A stretch of DNA of 64,000 nt from Chitinophaga agri (GCF_010093065.1 NZ_CP048113.1:5660001-5724000), one strand, 5' to 3'; positions 19,991 through 27,997 are shown, numbered from the stretch's first letter. Translations and numbers: made by a program. Notes: a model not told the origin generated them from the sequence alone.

Positions 19991-20149
19991 ATGAAGAAAG
20001 CGTCAAGCAAAAAGCTGAACCTTGGTAAGATCAAAATTGCCAAATTAAGTGCTACAAAGCTGGAAGTTGCTAACCAGCAGGCTAATGCACCAACCTACAC
20101 TGGTTGCAGCCTCTTTAAATGCCCTCCACCTCCGGAAGCAGGAAACTAA
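19991..20149 (+). CDS. Class I lanthipeptide precursor 1
   Basis: A 52-residue peptide. The leader is Lys-rich with KKLNLGKIKIAKL at residues 7-19, a form of the KKLxLxKxxIxxL leader seen in Bacteroidota class I lanthipeptides and probably the LanB binding site. The likely core is the C-terminal 18-20 residues, TYTGCSLFKC followed by PPPPEAGN. T35 or T37 with C39, and S40 with C44, could form two small thioether rings, leaving a stiff tetraproline tail. There is no Gly-Gly cleavage site, so the leader boundary is unknown. It lies 31 bp before precursor 2 and divergent from lanB. The ATG at 19991 is the only start that includes the whole leader. Confidence 0.85.
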   Translation: MKKASSKKLNLGKIKIAKLSATKLEVANQQANAPTYTGCSLFKCPPPPEAGN

Positions 20150-20180
20150 GTACAGCAGTTTATTGAAAATCTAAAACCGC

Positions 20181-20375
20181 ATGCTAATGAAAAAGAAAGT
20201 TGAAAAAAAACTTGACCTTGGTAAGATCAAACTGGCCAGTCTGACCCGTGAAAAACAGGATATGAACAATGGCGCAGCCTTGATACCTACTACCACAATA
20301 CTTTCCTTTAAAGTATGTACAGACGATATCAGTCAGGGCGCACCTATCTGCAGCGTCGACTCCTGTCGTTTCTAA
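20181..20375 (+). CDS. Class I lanthipeptide precursor 2
   Basis: A 64-residue peptide (62 if M3 at 20187 is the start). The leader repeats that of precursor 1: KKLDLGKIKLASL at residues 9-21 differs from the other at four of 13 positions, all but one conservative. The core differs. After NNGA (29-32) comes a Ser/Thr-rich segment with three Cys: T37-T39, S42, C46, T47, S51, C57, S58, S61, C62. S42-C46 (SFKVC) has the same spacing as SLFKC in precursor 1. Up to three thioether rings are possible, and TTT could give several dehydrobutyrines. It is followed by a 12-bp hairpin and then lanC. Confidence 0.85.
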   Translation: MLMKKKVEKKLDLGKIKLASLTREKQDMNNGAALIPTTTILSFKVCTDDISQGAPICSVDSCRF

Positions 20376-20382
20376 CTGTATA

Positions 20383-20421
20383 ATCATGGTGCAGCATACA
20401 CTACAATGTCTGCACCATGAT
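20383..20421 (+). promoter_or_regulatory. Hairpin between precursor 2 and lanC
   Basis: A perfect 12-bp stem (ATCATGGTGCAG / CTGCACCATGAT, 20383-20394 and 20410-20421) with a 15-nt loop begins 7 nt after the precursor stop. Only a short T-stretch follows (GCTTTGTG), so it fits a leaky terminator or an mRNA-stabilising element that keeps precursor transcript above lanC transcript. That role is inferred. Confidence 0.6.
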
Positions 20422-20439
20422 GCTTTGTGATGACTATAT

Positions 20440-21654
20440 ATGGATTATAAAAAAAGTGCCGGGAAAACGTTACAGCGTATCAGCATTGCGCTGGACAGCT
20501 TTACAGAAAATAGTGCCAGCCCCGGTTTATTGGGAGGCTATACAGGTGCCGCTTTATTCTATGCCTACTATTATCAACTGACAAAAAAAAGAAAACATCT
20601 CAGCAAAGTACATCACCTGCTGGAACAGGCTGTACATGATCTGGCCGGAACTGCCCTTCCTTATAACTATTGTAATGGCATTGCCGGCATCGTATGGGGG
20701 ATACAGCATCTGGTTAAAGCCGGCTTTGCCGGAGACGAAGGGCTGGAAGACATTTTTGAAGATGTCGATGCAATACTCGGAGAAGAAATGATCAGCACAT
20801 TACAACAGGGAGGCCATGATTTCCTGCATCAGGGACTTGGGATTGCCCTGTATTTCCTGGAACGGACTCAATATCCGCTTGCTGTTAAATGGTTAGAGGC
20901 AGCTGTTGATGCGCTTCAGGATACAGCTATTGAAACACTGGAAGGTATCACCTGGCAAGACCATCTTACCGGCCTGACGGACAGGCCCGCAAATGAAACT
21001 TCTTTTAACCTCGGCCTTGCGCACGGAGTGCCTGCCATTCTCTCCATTCTGGGCATGATACATAATAAGGGTATTGCAGTAGTGCAAACGGCAGCGTTAC
21101 TCAGAAAAGGGCTGAACTGGTTGCTGGACTGTAAAAATCCACCAGACAAAACAGCTATATCCCTGTATCCGGCGCTGGTAGACATCCAACATACAGCACT
21201 TACCGGACATCAAAGTCGTCTTGGCTGGTGTTACGGCGACCTGGGCATCGCCACACTGATGCTGAATGCTGCTAACTGGTTGAGCGATAATACTTATAAA
21301 ACGTACGCACTAGACATCTTCCATCATACATTACAACACCGGAATGCACAGAACGGAAGTGTACATGACGCCTGTCTTTGTCATGGCAGTGCAGGTATTG
21401 CCCATATATACCGGCGTGCCTGGTTGCAAACAAATGATCCTGCTTTACTCAATGGTGCAACACACTGGTTACAACATACCCTGCAAATAAATACACATCA
21501 GGACGCCCCAGCTGGTTTCTGCTTTTATGGAAAAGGAGCCTATGAAAACAGTTATGGCATGCTGGAAGGCATAGCTGGCATCGGACTTTCACTTATTGCG
21601 GCAATTGATCCTGATACAGATCCTGCATGGGACCGGTGTATATTGTTATGCTGA
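20440..21654 (+). CDS. lanC: Lanthipeptide cyclase LanC
   Basis: A 404-residue zinc-dependent cyclase that adds cysteine thiols to dehydrated Ser/Thr, forming lanthionine rings. The LanC alpha/alpha-toroid repeats are seen in the recurring Gly-rich motifs (GLLGGYTGAALF, YCNGIAGIVWG, FLHQGLGIALYF, GLAHGVPAILSIL, GWCYGDLGIA, CHGSAGIAHIY). The zinc ligands are C264 (WCYGD) and C314-H315 (LCHGSAG); H195 (LAHG) corresponds to the catalytic histidine of NisC. The length is normal. It lies 64 bp after precursor 2 and is probably in the same transcript. The partner dehydratase LanB is encoded divergently. Confidence 0.95.
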   Translation: MDYKKSAGKTLQRISIALDSFTENSASPGLLGGYTGAALFYAYYYQLTKKRKHLSKVHHLLEQAVHDLAGTALPYNYCNGIAGIVWGIQHLVKAGFAGDEGLEDIFEDVDAILGEEMISTLQQGGHDFLHQGLGIALYFLERTQYPLAVKWLEAAVDALQDTAIETLEGITWQDHLTGLTDRPANETSFNLGLAHGVPAILSILGMIHNKGIAVVQTAALLRKGLNWLLDCKNPPDKTAISLYPALVDIQHTALTGHQSRLGWCYGDLGIATLMLNAANWLSDNTYKTYALDIFHHTLQHRNAQNGSVHDACLCHGSAGIAHIYRRAWLQTNDPALLNGATHWLQHTLQINTHQDAPAGFCFYGKGAYENSYGMLEGIAGIGLSLIAAIDPDTDPAWDRCILLC

Positions 21655-21747
21655 TATTTTCGTTATATTACGTATAAAGCCGGTTGCCTATTGTAAGTCA
21701 AATGTTACCCATTACTGTCCGCATTGGCATATTTTAAATGGATACAC

Positions 21748-22374
21748 ATGATCCGCCTGTATTTCGTGAATAACCATCCTATTATCCTGGAAGGCCTGCA
21801 CTCATTTTTTAATGACGAACATGATATCATCATAGCCGGAGAGGCCAGAAGTGGCGTAGGATGTCTTAAATTCCTGATGCATAACAGCGTCGACGTTATT
21901 ATTATTGATACCTGTCTGCCCGATATAGACAGCGTGCAATTGTGTGCCAATATTAGAATGGAATATCCGGCAGTCAGTGTACTCGTACTCAGTTTTATGA
22001 AGGAGGAACGATATATCAACAGTCTGCTGCAAAGCGGTATAGGCGGTTATGTACTCAATACGGCAGACAAAGGTGAACTGCTATTTGCGATCCATTCTGT
22101 ATATGCCGGAGAGATATATCTCTCACCTGCTATCAGGCAGGCGATGAATAGTGAAAGGGTAGGGGTACAAAAAAAATTCCCTCCTCTTACGAGAAGGGAA
22201 AAAGAAGTATTAAGTCTGATATCAGAAGGAAATACAAATGCAGAAATTGCAGAAAAGCTGTTTATCAGTGCTGATACTGTGAATAGTCACCGGAAGAAAT
22301 TACTTGCCAAACTGGAAGTCAGGAATACCGCGATGCTTATTAAGTATGCTGTTGATAACAACCTGCTGGTCTGA
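21748..22374 (+). CDS. LuxR/NarL-type response regulator with degenerate receiver
   Basis: A 208-residue two-domain regulator, with the receiver at about 1-120 and a LuxR helix-turn-helix at about 145-205 (LTRREKEVLSLISEG, NAEIAEKLFISADTVNSHRKKL). A TTG eight codons upstream is in frame, but the ATG at 21748 gives the standard receiver start. D54 (IIIDTCLPD) is in the phospho-acceptor position and S82 in the Thr/Ser switch position. The metal-binding acidic pair is replaced by N8-N9 (VNNHPIILEGL rather than VDDHP), and the conserved lysine by N104 (GYVLNTAD). Phosphorylation is therefore doubtful. No histidine kinase gene is nearby. Its position 93 bp after lanC suggests it regulates the lanthipeptide genes. 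Confidence 0.9.
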   Translation: MIRLYFVNNHPIILEGLHSFFNDEHDIIIAGEARSGVGCLKFLMHNSVDVIIIDTCLPDIDSVQLCANIRMEYPAVSVLVLSFMKEERYINSLLQSGIGGYVLNTADKGELLFAIHSVYAGEIYLSPAIRQAMNSERVGVQKKFPPLTRREKEVLSLISEGNTNAEIAEKLFISADTVNSHRKKLLAKLEVRNTAMLIKYAVDNNLLV

Positions 22375-23499
22375 TCAATTACTCTTGAAGTAGATCTTTT
22401 CCACTACAACCCCCAGCTTTTTCATCGCTGATGCGTCGCTCTTTACTCTCTTATCACCAGTCACCTGATCATATAATTTAGGATCGCTGGAGTTATTGGC
22501 CTTGAACACCACATTCACTCCTTTTCCTGCAAACGCACCACCTTCCCAGTCAGCGACTGCACCACCATTATCCCACTCAAATCCATTGATCCTGAAATCA
22601 CGGCCATTCACCTTTACTACTTTTTCCAGAGGATCGCCCACTTTGATACCGAATGGCGGTTTCCACTTGGAGTTTTCTTTTGTGAAAGAGACAGCAGTAC
22701 CTTTTTCTCCGTTAAAGAGTACTTCCATTTCATTGTCCGTATCAGGGAATACATAGTATCCGGTACCGATTTCATTGCCCTGGTAGTCCTGCGCCGTGCG
22801 TGCTACTACATTCTCTTTTCCGTAAAGCTCATACAGTTGTTCCGGCTGGCGTAACTTGAAAACAGGTCTTACGTCCCAGTTGAATGTCTCCGCTGCCGCA
22901 TTTGCCGGAGCTGTAGGTGTGCTACCTGGTTCAGCAGGAGCTGTTACACCATTAGCGGCAGTCGTACTGGTTGATGCCGTGGCGGTATTATTATCCGTGG
23001 TGGTAGCAGTGGCATCCGCAGATGAATTGTTATCTGCCACGGCTGGTGAAGGCAGCTGCATGGGCGGCAGGGTAGCCGGAATAGCACCCGTGGTATAAAG
23101 GGTTGACTTCTCTTCGAGCAGCGCTTTCGTTTCGCCTTTATACTTATTGGCTACATATGTAGCCAGTGGGAATACACTGTTGGTCTGCAGGTTCATAGCC
23201 CTGAGATGCGCAATGAACTGCTGTCTGTTACCATTACTGAACTGGTAGATAAATTTCAGAGAGGCATCTAATGCTGCAGGATCTTTTGCCAGTTCCGTCA
23301 TTGTCTTATCAATATCCAGACCGGCAGCGCCGCTCCTTGACATCTGTTCAGTTACGAAGACAACAAGGGAGTCATTCCTTACTTCGTAACGCTTCGCGAA
23401 TTTTCCGGAATAATCTTCTGCGATCTTGTCCTCCAGTTTCGTTTGCGCTTGTATGGTAAGGGGGAGAGCAAATGCTAATATGGCAATGATGCGTTTCAT
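22375..23499 (-). CDS. Secreted protein of unknown function
   Basis: A 374-residue exported protein with a clear signal peptide (MKRIIAILAFALPLTIQAQ, cleavage after QAQ). Residues about 30-140 form an N-terminal domain. A low-complexity Ala/Thr/Asn/Pro-rich linker covers about 145-205. The C-terminal domain (about 210-374) contains QPEQLYELYGKENVVAR, GTGYYVFPDTDNEMEVLF and GIKVGDPLEKVVKVNGRDF. The C-terminal part resembles nothing with known activity that I can name. Its stop codon directly abuts that of the response regulator on the other strand, without a base between. It is probably periplasmic; I make no functional claim. Confidence 0.75.
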   Translation of the reverse strand: MKRIIAILAFALPLTIQAQTKLEDKIAEDYSGKFAKRYEVRNDSLVVFVTEQMSRSGAAGLDIDKTMTELAKDPAALDASLKFIYQFSNGNRQQFIAHLRAMNLQTNSVFPLATYVANKYKGETKALLEEKSTLYTTGAIPATLPPMQLPSPAVADNNSSADATATTTDNNTATASTSTTAANGVTAPAEPGSTPTAPANAAAETFNWDVRPVFKLRQPEQLYELYGKENVVARTAQDYQGNEIGTGYYVFPDTDNEMEVLFNGEKGTAVSFTKENSKWKPPFGIKVGDPLEKVVKVNGRDFRINGFEWDNGGAVADWEGGAFAGKGVNVVFKANNSSDPKLYDQVTGDKRVKSDASAMKKLGVVVEKIYFKSN

Positions 23500-24131
23500 G
23501 CATGGTCGTTTTAGTAATAGGAATTGGCCTGATCACAACCAGGCACTTACCATTACTAAATTATAGAATTATCCTGATTGTTAGCGCGGATACGGCCTTT
23601 TTCGATTGCTTACTGGCATTTGCCGGCGAGCAGATATACCCGGGTATAGCGGCTAACGTAGGAACCGGGTCGGATATTGCGTAGACCGGTATTTCATAAC
23701 GCAGAATTATAAAGGCATAACGGCAGTCTGCTCACGGAGAAAATATAAAGATCACTGTTCACTGTTCGATGTACAATGCTTGAATATTATTTATGCTTTA
23801 TATGAAGTTGTTTTTCAGATAAACATATAGGATTGCCGGTATATTGAGCGATTGACATTCCTTTACGGGTCTTCTGAGGGTACTGTTGGTCATAGCAAAG
23901 CAAATATGGTTTAACGGTTATCTGAGTGATACGTTTTCGGGCGATCGTGTTTAGTCCAATGGTGAGCTAAAGCTAATAAAATAAATTTTACAGAAGAACT
24001 ACTGAATAGAATAATACTATGGGCACACGCGTTTCGCATAGCGCACTTTTTGCCTGCTGGTAAAAATGACAAGTGGAACAAGTCAGCGCAAAGCCGCCAT
24101 GTTCCACTTATTCATTTAGTCAGAAGGAGGA
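23500..24131. other. Intergenic region, 632 bp
   Basis: No credible gene is seen; the short frames on both strands lack start contexts and recognisable products. The left part must contain the minus-strand promoter of the secreted protein ending at 22375, and the right end holds a hairpin (24071-24109) after the next minus-strand gene. The middle is AT-rich without repeats I could identify. Confidence 0.5.
24071..24109 (-). terminator. Hairpin after the DUF6515-like gene
   Basis: A 10-bp perfect stem (AAGTGGAACA / TGTTCCACTT) with a 19-nt loop lies 23 nt past the stop of the minus-strand gene. On that strand it is followed by GTCATTTTTACC, a short T-tract. Confidence 0.5.
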
Positions 24132-24926
24132 TTAATTATCGGCAGACATTTTGCCAACAATTTTATATCCCCGTGAATTATCGGCATTGGTTACTTCCTG
24201 ATAATACATACCATCCGGAGAAACATACAGTTGCTGCCCGTTGATTTCTACACCACGGCTCCCTTCAGGCAGTGTGGCCATAATTTCATCAGCCGGTGGC
24301 GCAGAAGGGTCACCCTGGTTGTCCTGACCACTGCCCGTATTCAGTTCCCCGTTTTTACCTACTACTGCATACTTGGTTTGTTTATCCTGCAGGACTTCCT
24401 GATAGAATGTACCATTTTTTTCATAGTAGGTATTACCATCGATCACGACTGTTTTTGCCCCGCTTGGCAGTGCAGGCACAACGACGCCCATAGGAGGATC
24501 GACTACCTCATATTGCTCCGTTTGTGTTTGTGTATTGGCATATGGACGGTAGAAGAATCCATCATAATAGTAGTAAGGGCCCCAGCCCGTGTTAAATGTC
24601 AGGAAACCATACGGCAGAATGCCTACACGGAATCCTATCGGTGGGCCATAATAACGGTAAGGACGATAATAATAACCACTACGGTAATAATGGCCACCGT
24701 AGTAGCGCACAGGCGGGCGATAATATCCTCCCCATCTGCCATAACCTACTCCTACTCCGATCCTGGTGGATACGTGAGGAGAGGAAACGATCCTTCTGCT
24801 TACGCCTGGTCCAACTGATACACGTCCTCCACCCCCAAAACGTCCCCGCTGGGCATAGGCACTGCTTACTGCGCTCATTGTGGCCAGCACAATGAGGGTT
24901 CCCAGTAAAAATATCCTGTTTTTCAT
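24132..24926 (-). CDS. DUF6515-type secreted protein
   Basis: A 264-residue exported protein. The open frame extends 20 codons further upstream, but the ATG at 24926 gives a proper signal peptide (MKNRIFLLGTLIVLATMSAV, cleaved near AYAQ). After a Gly/Arg-rich start comes a Tyr/Pro/Arg-rich region (YYRPYRYYGPPIGFRVG), then two copies of a small motif: VVIDGNTYYEKNGTFYQEV and VEINGQQLYVSPDGMYYQEV. This layout matches Bacteroidota DUF6515 proteins of unknown function. It is likely cell-envelope associated and is transcribed alone. Confidence 0.75.
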   Translation of the reverse strand: MKNRIFLLGTLIVLATMSAVSSAYAQRGRFGGGGRVSVGPGVSRRIVSSPHVSTRIGVGVGYGRWGGYYRPPVRYYGGHYYRSGYYYRPYRYYGPPIGFRVGILPYGFLTFNTGWGPYYYYDGFFYRPYANTQTQTEQYEVVDPPMGVVVPALPSGAKTVVIDGNTYYEKNGTFYQEVLQDKQTKYAVVGKNGELNTGSGQDNQGDPSAPPADEIMATLPEGSRGVEINGQQLYVSPDGMYYQEVTNADNSRGYKIVGKMSADN

Positions 24927-25253
24927 TTTCAAGTATTTAGTGTGGTGCCACAGCCTGATTGGTTGGCCGCAAATCAAACTGTACAACTACAAGTGTAAAG
25001 AGCGTTTTTTGCTCCCTGTTATTGATAGTTAGACTGTTATCTAACGCCAGGGTTTAAGCTTTAGTGTATTTTAACAATTCCTGTACCAAAGAAATGGTGT
25101 TTGATAATCAATTGTTTATGTTCGTTACTTTCACTGCTCTCATTAGGAAATGGCAATTGTCAGCTTATTGGTTCCTTCGGGAAATGGACTCCCTGCTGCC
25201 TCAATTGCTGGCAGTAGAATATACGTTTAGTTGACTTGTAGTGAGTTGTGTGG
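24927..25253. other. Intergenic region, 327 bp
   Basis: This lies between two minus-strand genes and holds no gene. It should contain the promoter of the DUF6515-like gene; I could not find a clear TAnnTTTG element on the minus strand. Confidence 0.45.
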
Positions 25254-25910
25254 CTAGTAAAGCTGATTGCGCAGGATGCGTTTGATCATGTGAATGGTGG
25301 TCCGGCTGATCTGGCCTTTGTATTTTTCAAGGACGGCATTTTCACTCAGTCCCTCCCCAAGGTCAATTACTATCAGGAGCCATTTGCTGAGAAATTCAGA
25401 ATTAGGGGTCCGGTACTTCAGGAGACGGCGTACCGTTTCGATCACCGCTTTGCTGACCTGCCCCTCATTCAGTTCAAAGATCTCGTCCGTACTTAGACCA
25501 AGTGCTATGTCCTGGGCTACACGAGAATAATCCTGCAGGTACTTTTCGTTCGCTTCCATTACCTGCAACAGCGGATTATCACTATACCGGATCACAGCAT
25601 ACTTTCTGGCCTGTTTATGTAACTCAGTAAGCGCATAATTGCGGGCGATGTTATCACAAATGACAAGATCATCCTTAGAGAGTTCAAACCATTCCCCTTT
25701 TACTCTTTTATGCTGAAACACAATATGCAGGCATTCCTCCAGCTCGCTCATATTCGCGGCCGCATATTGCCTGATCACTCTGAACATGACTGGTAGATGC
25801 GTGTGGTAGGAGCCAAGCCTCTTCTGAAGATCCTGCGTTTTGCCGATCTTAAAAAGGTTCTTTCCAGTATTGATAATGTAAACGCACTTTCCGATTTGTA
25901 CTTGCTGCAT
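25254..25910 (-). CDS. GIY-YIG / T5orf172-type protein with duplicated helix-turn-helix-like tail
   Basis: A 218-residue protein. Residues about 8-84 form a GIY-YIG-like domain of the T5orf172/MUG113 type: VYIINTG, LFKIGKT with K21-I-G23, R31, E59 in the helix, and GEWF at 72-75. Such domains are predicted single-strand or structure-dependent nucleases. The tail holds two similar 29-residue units (about 138-166 and 187-215) with the pattern LSxxxxxExxxGQxSxxxIxxxxRxL, each looking like a helix-turn-helix. It may therefore bind DNA. It is divergent from the McrBC-like operon, with repeat-rich DNA between them. Nuclease activity is inferred from the family only. Confidence 0.75.
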   Translation of the reverse strand: MQQVQIGKCVYIINTGKNLFKIGKTQDLQKRLGSYHTHLPVMFRVIRQYAAANMSELEECLHIVFQHKRVKGEWFELSKDDLVICDNIARNYALTELHKQARKYAVIRYSDNPLLQVMEANEKYLQDYSRVAQDIALGLSTDEIFELNEGQVSKAVIETVRRLLKYRTPNSEFLSKWLLIVIDLGEGLSENAVLEKYKGQISRTTIHMIKRILRNQLY

Positions 25911-26128
25911 CGGCCGATTAGTTACAAGAATGTCATAATAGGTTACTACTGCAATTTGCCGATTTTTTTTGATAATCGATCATTTTAAATGAAGCAGGGA
26001 TTGTCTGTTTGAGCTTTAAAAGCCTGTCCTGGGAGCTTACCCGTTTACAGTTGCTATTGACCCTTTACTGCCAGTAGTCAGAAGATGGTCTGAACTCCTC
26101 TCTTTTACCTCATTATAAGGTCATCTAT

Positions 26129-26221
26129 AGGGCACTTCAAGGGCACCATAAGGGCACTTCAATATCCAAAGGATATTGAAGTGCCCTTATGGTGCAATAT
26201 AAATGACTTATAAGTGCCCTT
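26129..26221. repeat. Four copies of GGGCACTT in a nested inverted arrangement
   Basis: The inner pair forms 25-bp perfect arms (26143-26167 and 26171-26195) with a 3-nt loop. Within and outside these arms the word AGGGCACTT occurs twice in plus orientation (near 26130 and 26152) and twice inverted (AAGTGCCCT near 26180 and 26213). The result is a symmetric array of about 90 bp. It could be a bidirectional terminator, a REP-like mobile repeat, or a binding site for a dimeric protein. The DNA alone does not decide. Confidence 0.75.
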
Positions 26222-26261
26222 TTAGCATGAATATCGGTTGCCGATCAGCACATGATAATAT

Positions 26262-26280
26262 CGTTATCATTTTGATAACG
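26262..26280. promoter_or_regulatory. Possible operator palindrome upstream of the McrBC-like operon
   Basis: CGTTATCA (26262-26269) and TGATAACG (26273-26280) are perfect inverted repeats with a TTT centre, 46 bp before the McrB-like start codon. The size and spacing suit a dimeric repressor site, but no cognate regulator is identified. Confidence 0.45.
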
Positions 26281-26326
26281 TGTTGATTTTTAGATGTTTA
26301 CTTAAATATTGAATAAATTGCATGCT

Positions 26327-27994
26327 ATGAAGCGCGCACGTATATATGACGTCAGGGAGGGGGATATCGATTATCATAAACAGCTGTCTCCTGATAAAGC
26401 GTTCCTTTTCAGAAGCGAGGAGTCGTTACCGGATAGCATGGAAGGGGATATCGTTTTTATTGTTGATCAAACGGAGAAGCAGGCATTTTACACTATTGCC
26501 ACAGATATTCTCTGTAAAAGCACCCATAAGGCAGATAAACAGGGGGTAACATTTAAATACAATAACAAGACCTATAGCAGTACGTCCGGAACGAGATTCA
26601 GAAAATATGATATTCTGCAAACTGTTGAGATCTCTGCTGGCTGGGTATGGTGTCATTCACTACCCGATAACCCGGTTGTTGACCTATGGAATGAACAGGG
26701 AGATAATCCAGACAGATTGAAGAATGTTAATGAACTGCAGAAGTTATTTACAACCGGGCCCGCTTTTGAACAGCTTGACAGGTATAACATACAAGTGGAT
26801 ATAGTGGATATTCCGGTGAATCAGTCAAATATAAAAATGACGATGGTGACATCCTCGACGCATATGAAGAAAAAGGAAACCATTTCTTATGAGCATCCTT
26901 ACCGAAAGCTTTTAATGGCTATCAGAACGAAGCCGTTTGTCTTGCTGAGTGGGGTAAGTGGTACTGGCAAATCCTGGCTTGCCCGTAAAATTGCATACAT
27001 GACCTGTGCTGATGAAGCGCTCAGAAAAGGTGAGCAACCCGGAAATTTTGAAATAGTAAGAGTACGGCCAGACTGGCATGATCCGGATGAATTACTTGGG
27101 TATCAGACTATTATTCAGGGAGGGAGGGTGCGTTATCACTGTACGGATGTGTTGAGGTTTATCGTGAAAGCATGGCAGTATCCACATGTACCATTTATTC
27201 TCTGTCTTGATGAGATGAACCTTGCCCAGATAGAGCATTATTTTTCTGATTTTTTAAGTGTATTAGAAACAGTCAGATCGGACAACGGGAGAATCATTTA
27301 TGATGCATTTATTAGCCACTCCAGGGTAAAACAGTACAGCAGAGAAGATGAAACTTTCTGGATGCAGCTGGGATTGGAAGGTAATGATCCGCTTATGCAG
27401 CACTTCCTTATGCATGGAATTTCTATACCGGTTAACCTCGTTGTGATAGGCACCGTAAATATTGACGCGACTACACGAACACTCAGTGCAAGGCTGCTGG
27501 ACAGAACGATGATAATAGAAATGAAGAGAAGGGACCTATGGCATGATCTGACCGCAGCGCAGGAAAAATGGGAATATCCTGAGACATATGAAATTGCTGC
27601 CTGGCTCAGGCAACCACCACTGGACCGACATGTAGCCTATAGTCGTTACCCCGATATAGGAATGACGATCATGCAGCGACTGGAGAAGCTGCTTCATGTA
27701 TTAGATAACTCACCATTTGAGCTGTCCGAGCGTTTTGTTCACAGCACATTGGTCTATTGTTTCCTGCATAACGAGTTAGCTATAAAAGAACAACAGAAGG
27801 ATGACTGGCTCAATAGCTGCCTGGACGAGATAATCTGTATGAAAATACTGGTCCGTATCTCGGGAGATAGCAATTCCTGCAGACCCGTGCTTGAGAAGCT
27901 GATGGGTGAAACAGCGTATTATCCTGTTAGCAGGCGAAAAGTGACGCATATGCTGGCGCTTCTTGAAAATAATGGTTATACCTCTTACTGGTAA
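26327..27994 (+). CDS. McrB-like AAA+ GTPase of a type IV restriction system
   Basis: A 555-residue protein. The frame opens at a TTG six codons earlier, but the ATG at 26327 is preferred. The N-terminal part (about 1-200) contains segments such as EGDIVFIVDQ and may be the modified-DNA reader; that is inference. The motor part is McrB-like: Walker A GVSGTGKSW near residue 208, Walker B with the family hallmark CLDEMNLAQIEHYFSDFL, and VVIGTVNIDATTR with LSARLLDRTMIIE as the sensor region. McrB-type motors use GTP to translocate DNA and drive the McrC nuclease against modified (often phage) DNA. The partner gene follows 3 bp later. Confidence 0.87.
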   Translation: MKRARIYDVREGDIDYHKQLSPDKAFLFRSEESLPDSMEGDIVFIVDQTEKQAFYTIATDILCKSTHKADKQGVTFKYNNKTYSSTSGTRFRKYDILQTVEISAGWVWCHSLPDNPVVDLWNEQGDNPDRLKNVNELQKLFTTGPAFEQLDRYNIQVDIVDIPVNQSNIKMTMVTSSTHMKKKETISYEHPYRKLLMAIRTKPFVLLSGVSGTGKSWLARKIAYMTCADEALRKGEQPGNFEIVRVRPDWHDPDELLGYQTIIQGGRVRYHCTDVLRFIVKAWQYPHVPFILCLDEMNLAQIEHYFSDFLSVLETVRSDNGRIIYDAFISHSRVKQYSREDETFWMQLGLEGNDPLMQHFLMHGISIPVNLVVIGTVNIDATTRTLSARLLDRTMIIEMKRRDLWHDLTAAQEKWEYPETYEIAAWLRQPPLDRHVAYSRYPDIGMTIMQRLEKLLHVLDNSPFELSERFVHSTLVYCFLHNELAIKEQQKDDWLNSCLDEIICMKILVRISGDSNSCRPVLEKLMGETAYYPVSRRKVTHMLALLENNGYTSYW

Positions 27995-27997
27995 CGC

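Larger units (their letters stand above)
25911..26326. other. Divergent intergenic region with nested inverted repeats
   Basis: These 416 bp separate the GIY-YIG gene (minus) from the McrBC-like genes (plus). No gene is seen. The region holds a 53-bp hairpin element with outer repeats (26129-26221) and a separate short palindrome (26262-26280), listed individually. Both divergent promoters should lie here, but neither has a clean consensus. Confidence 0.6.
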
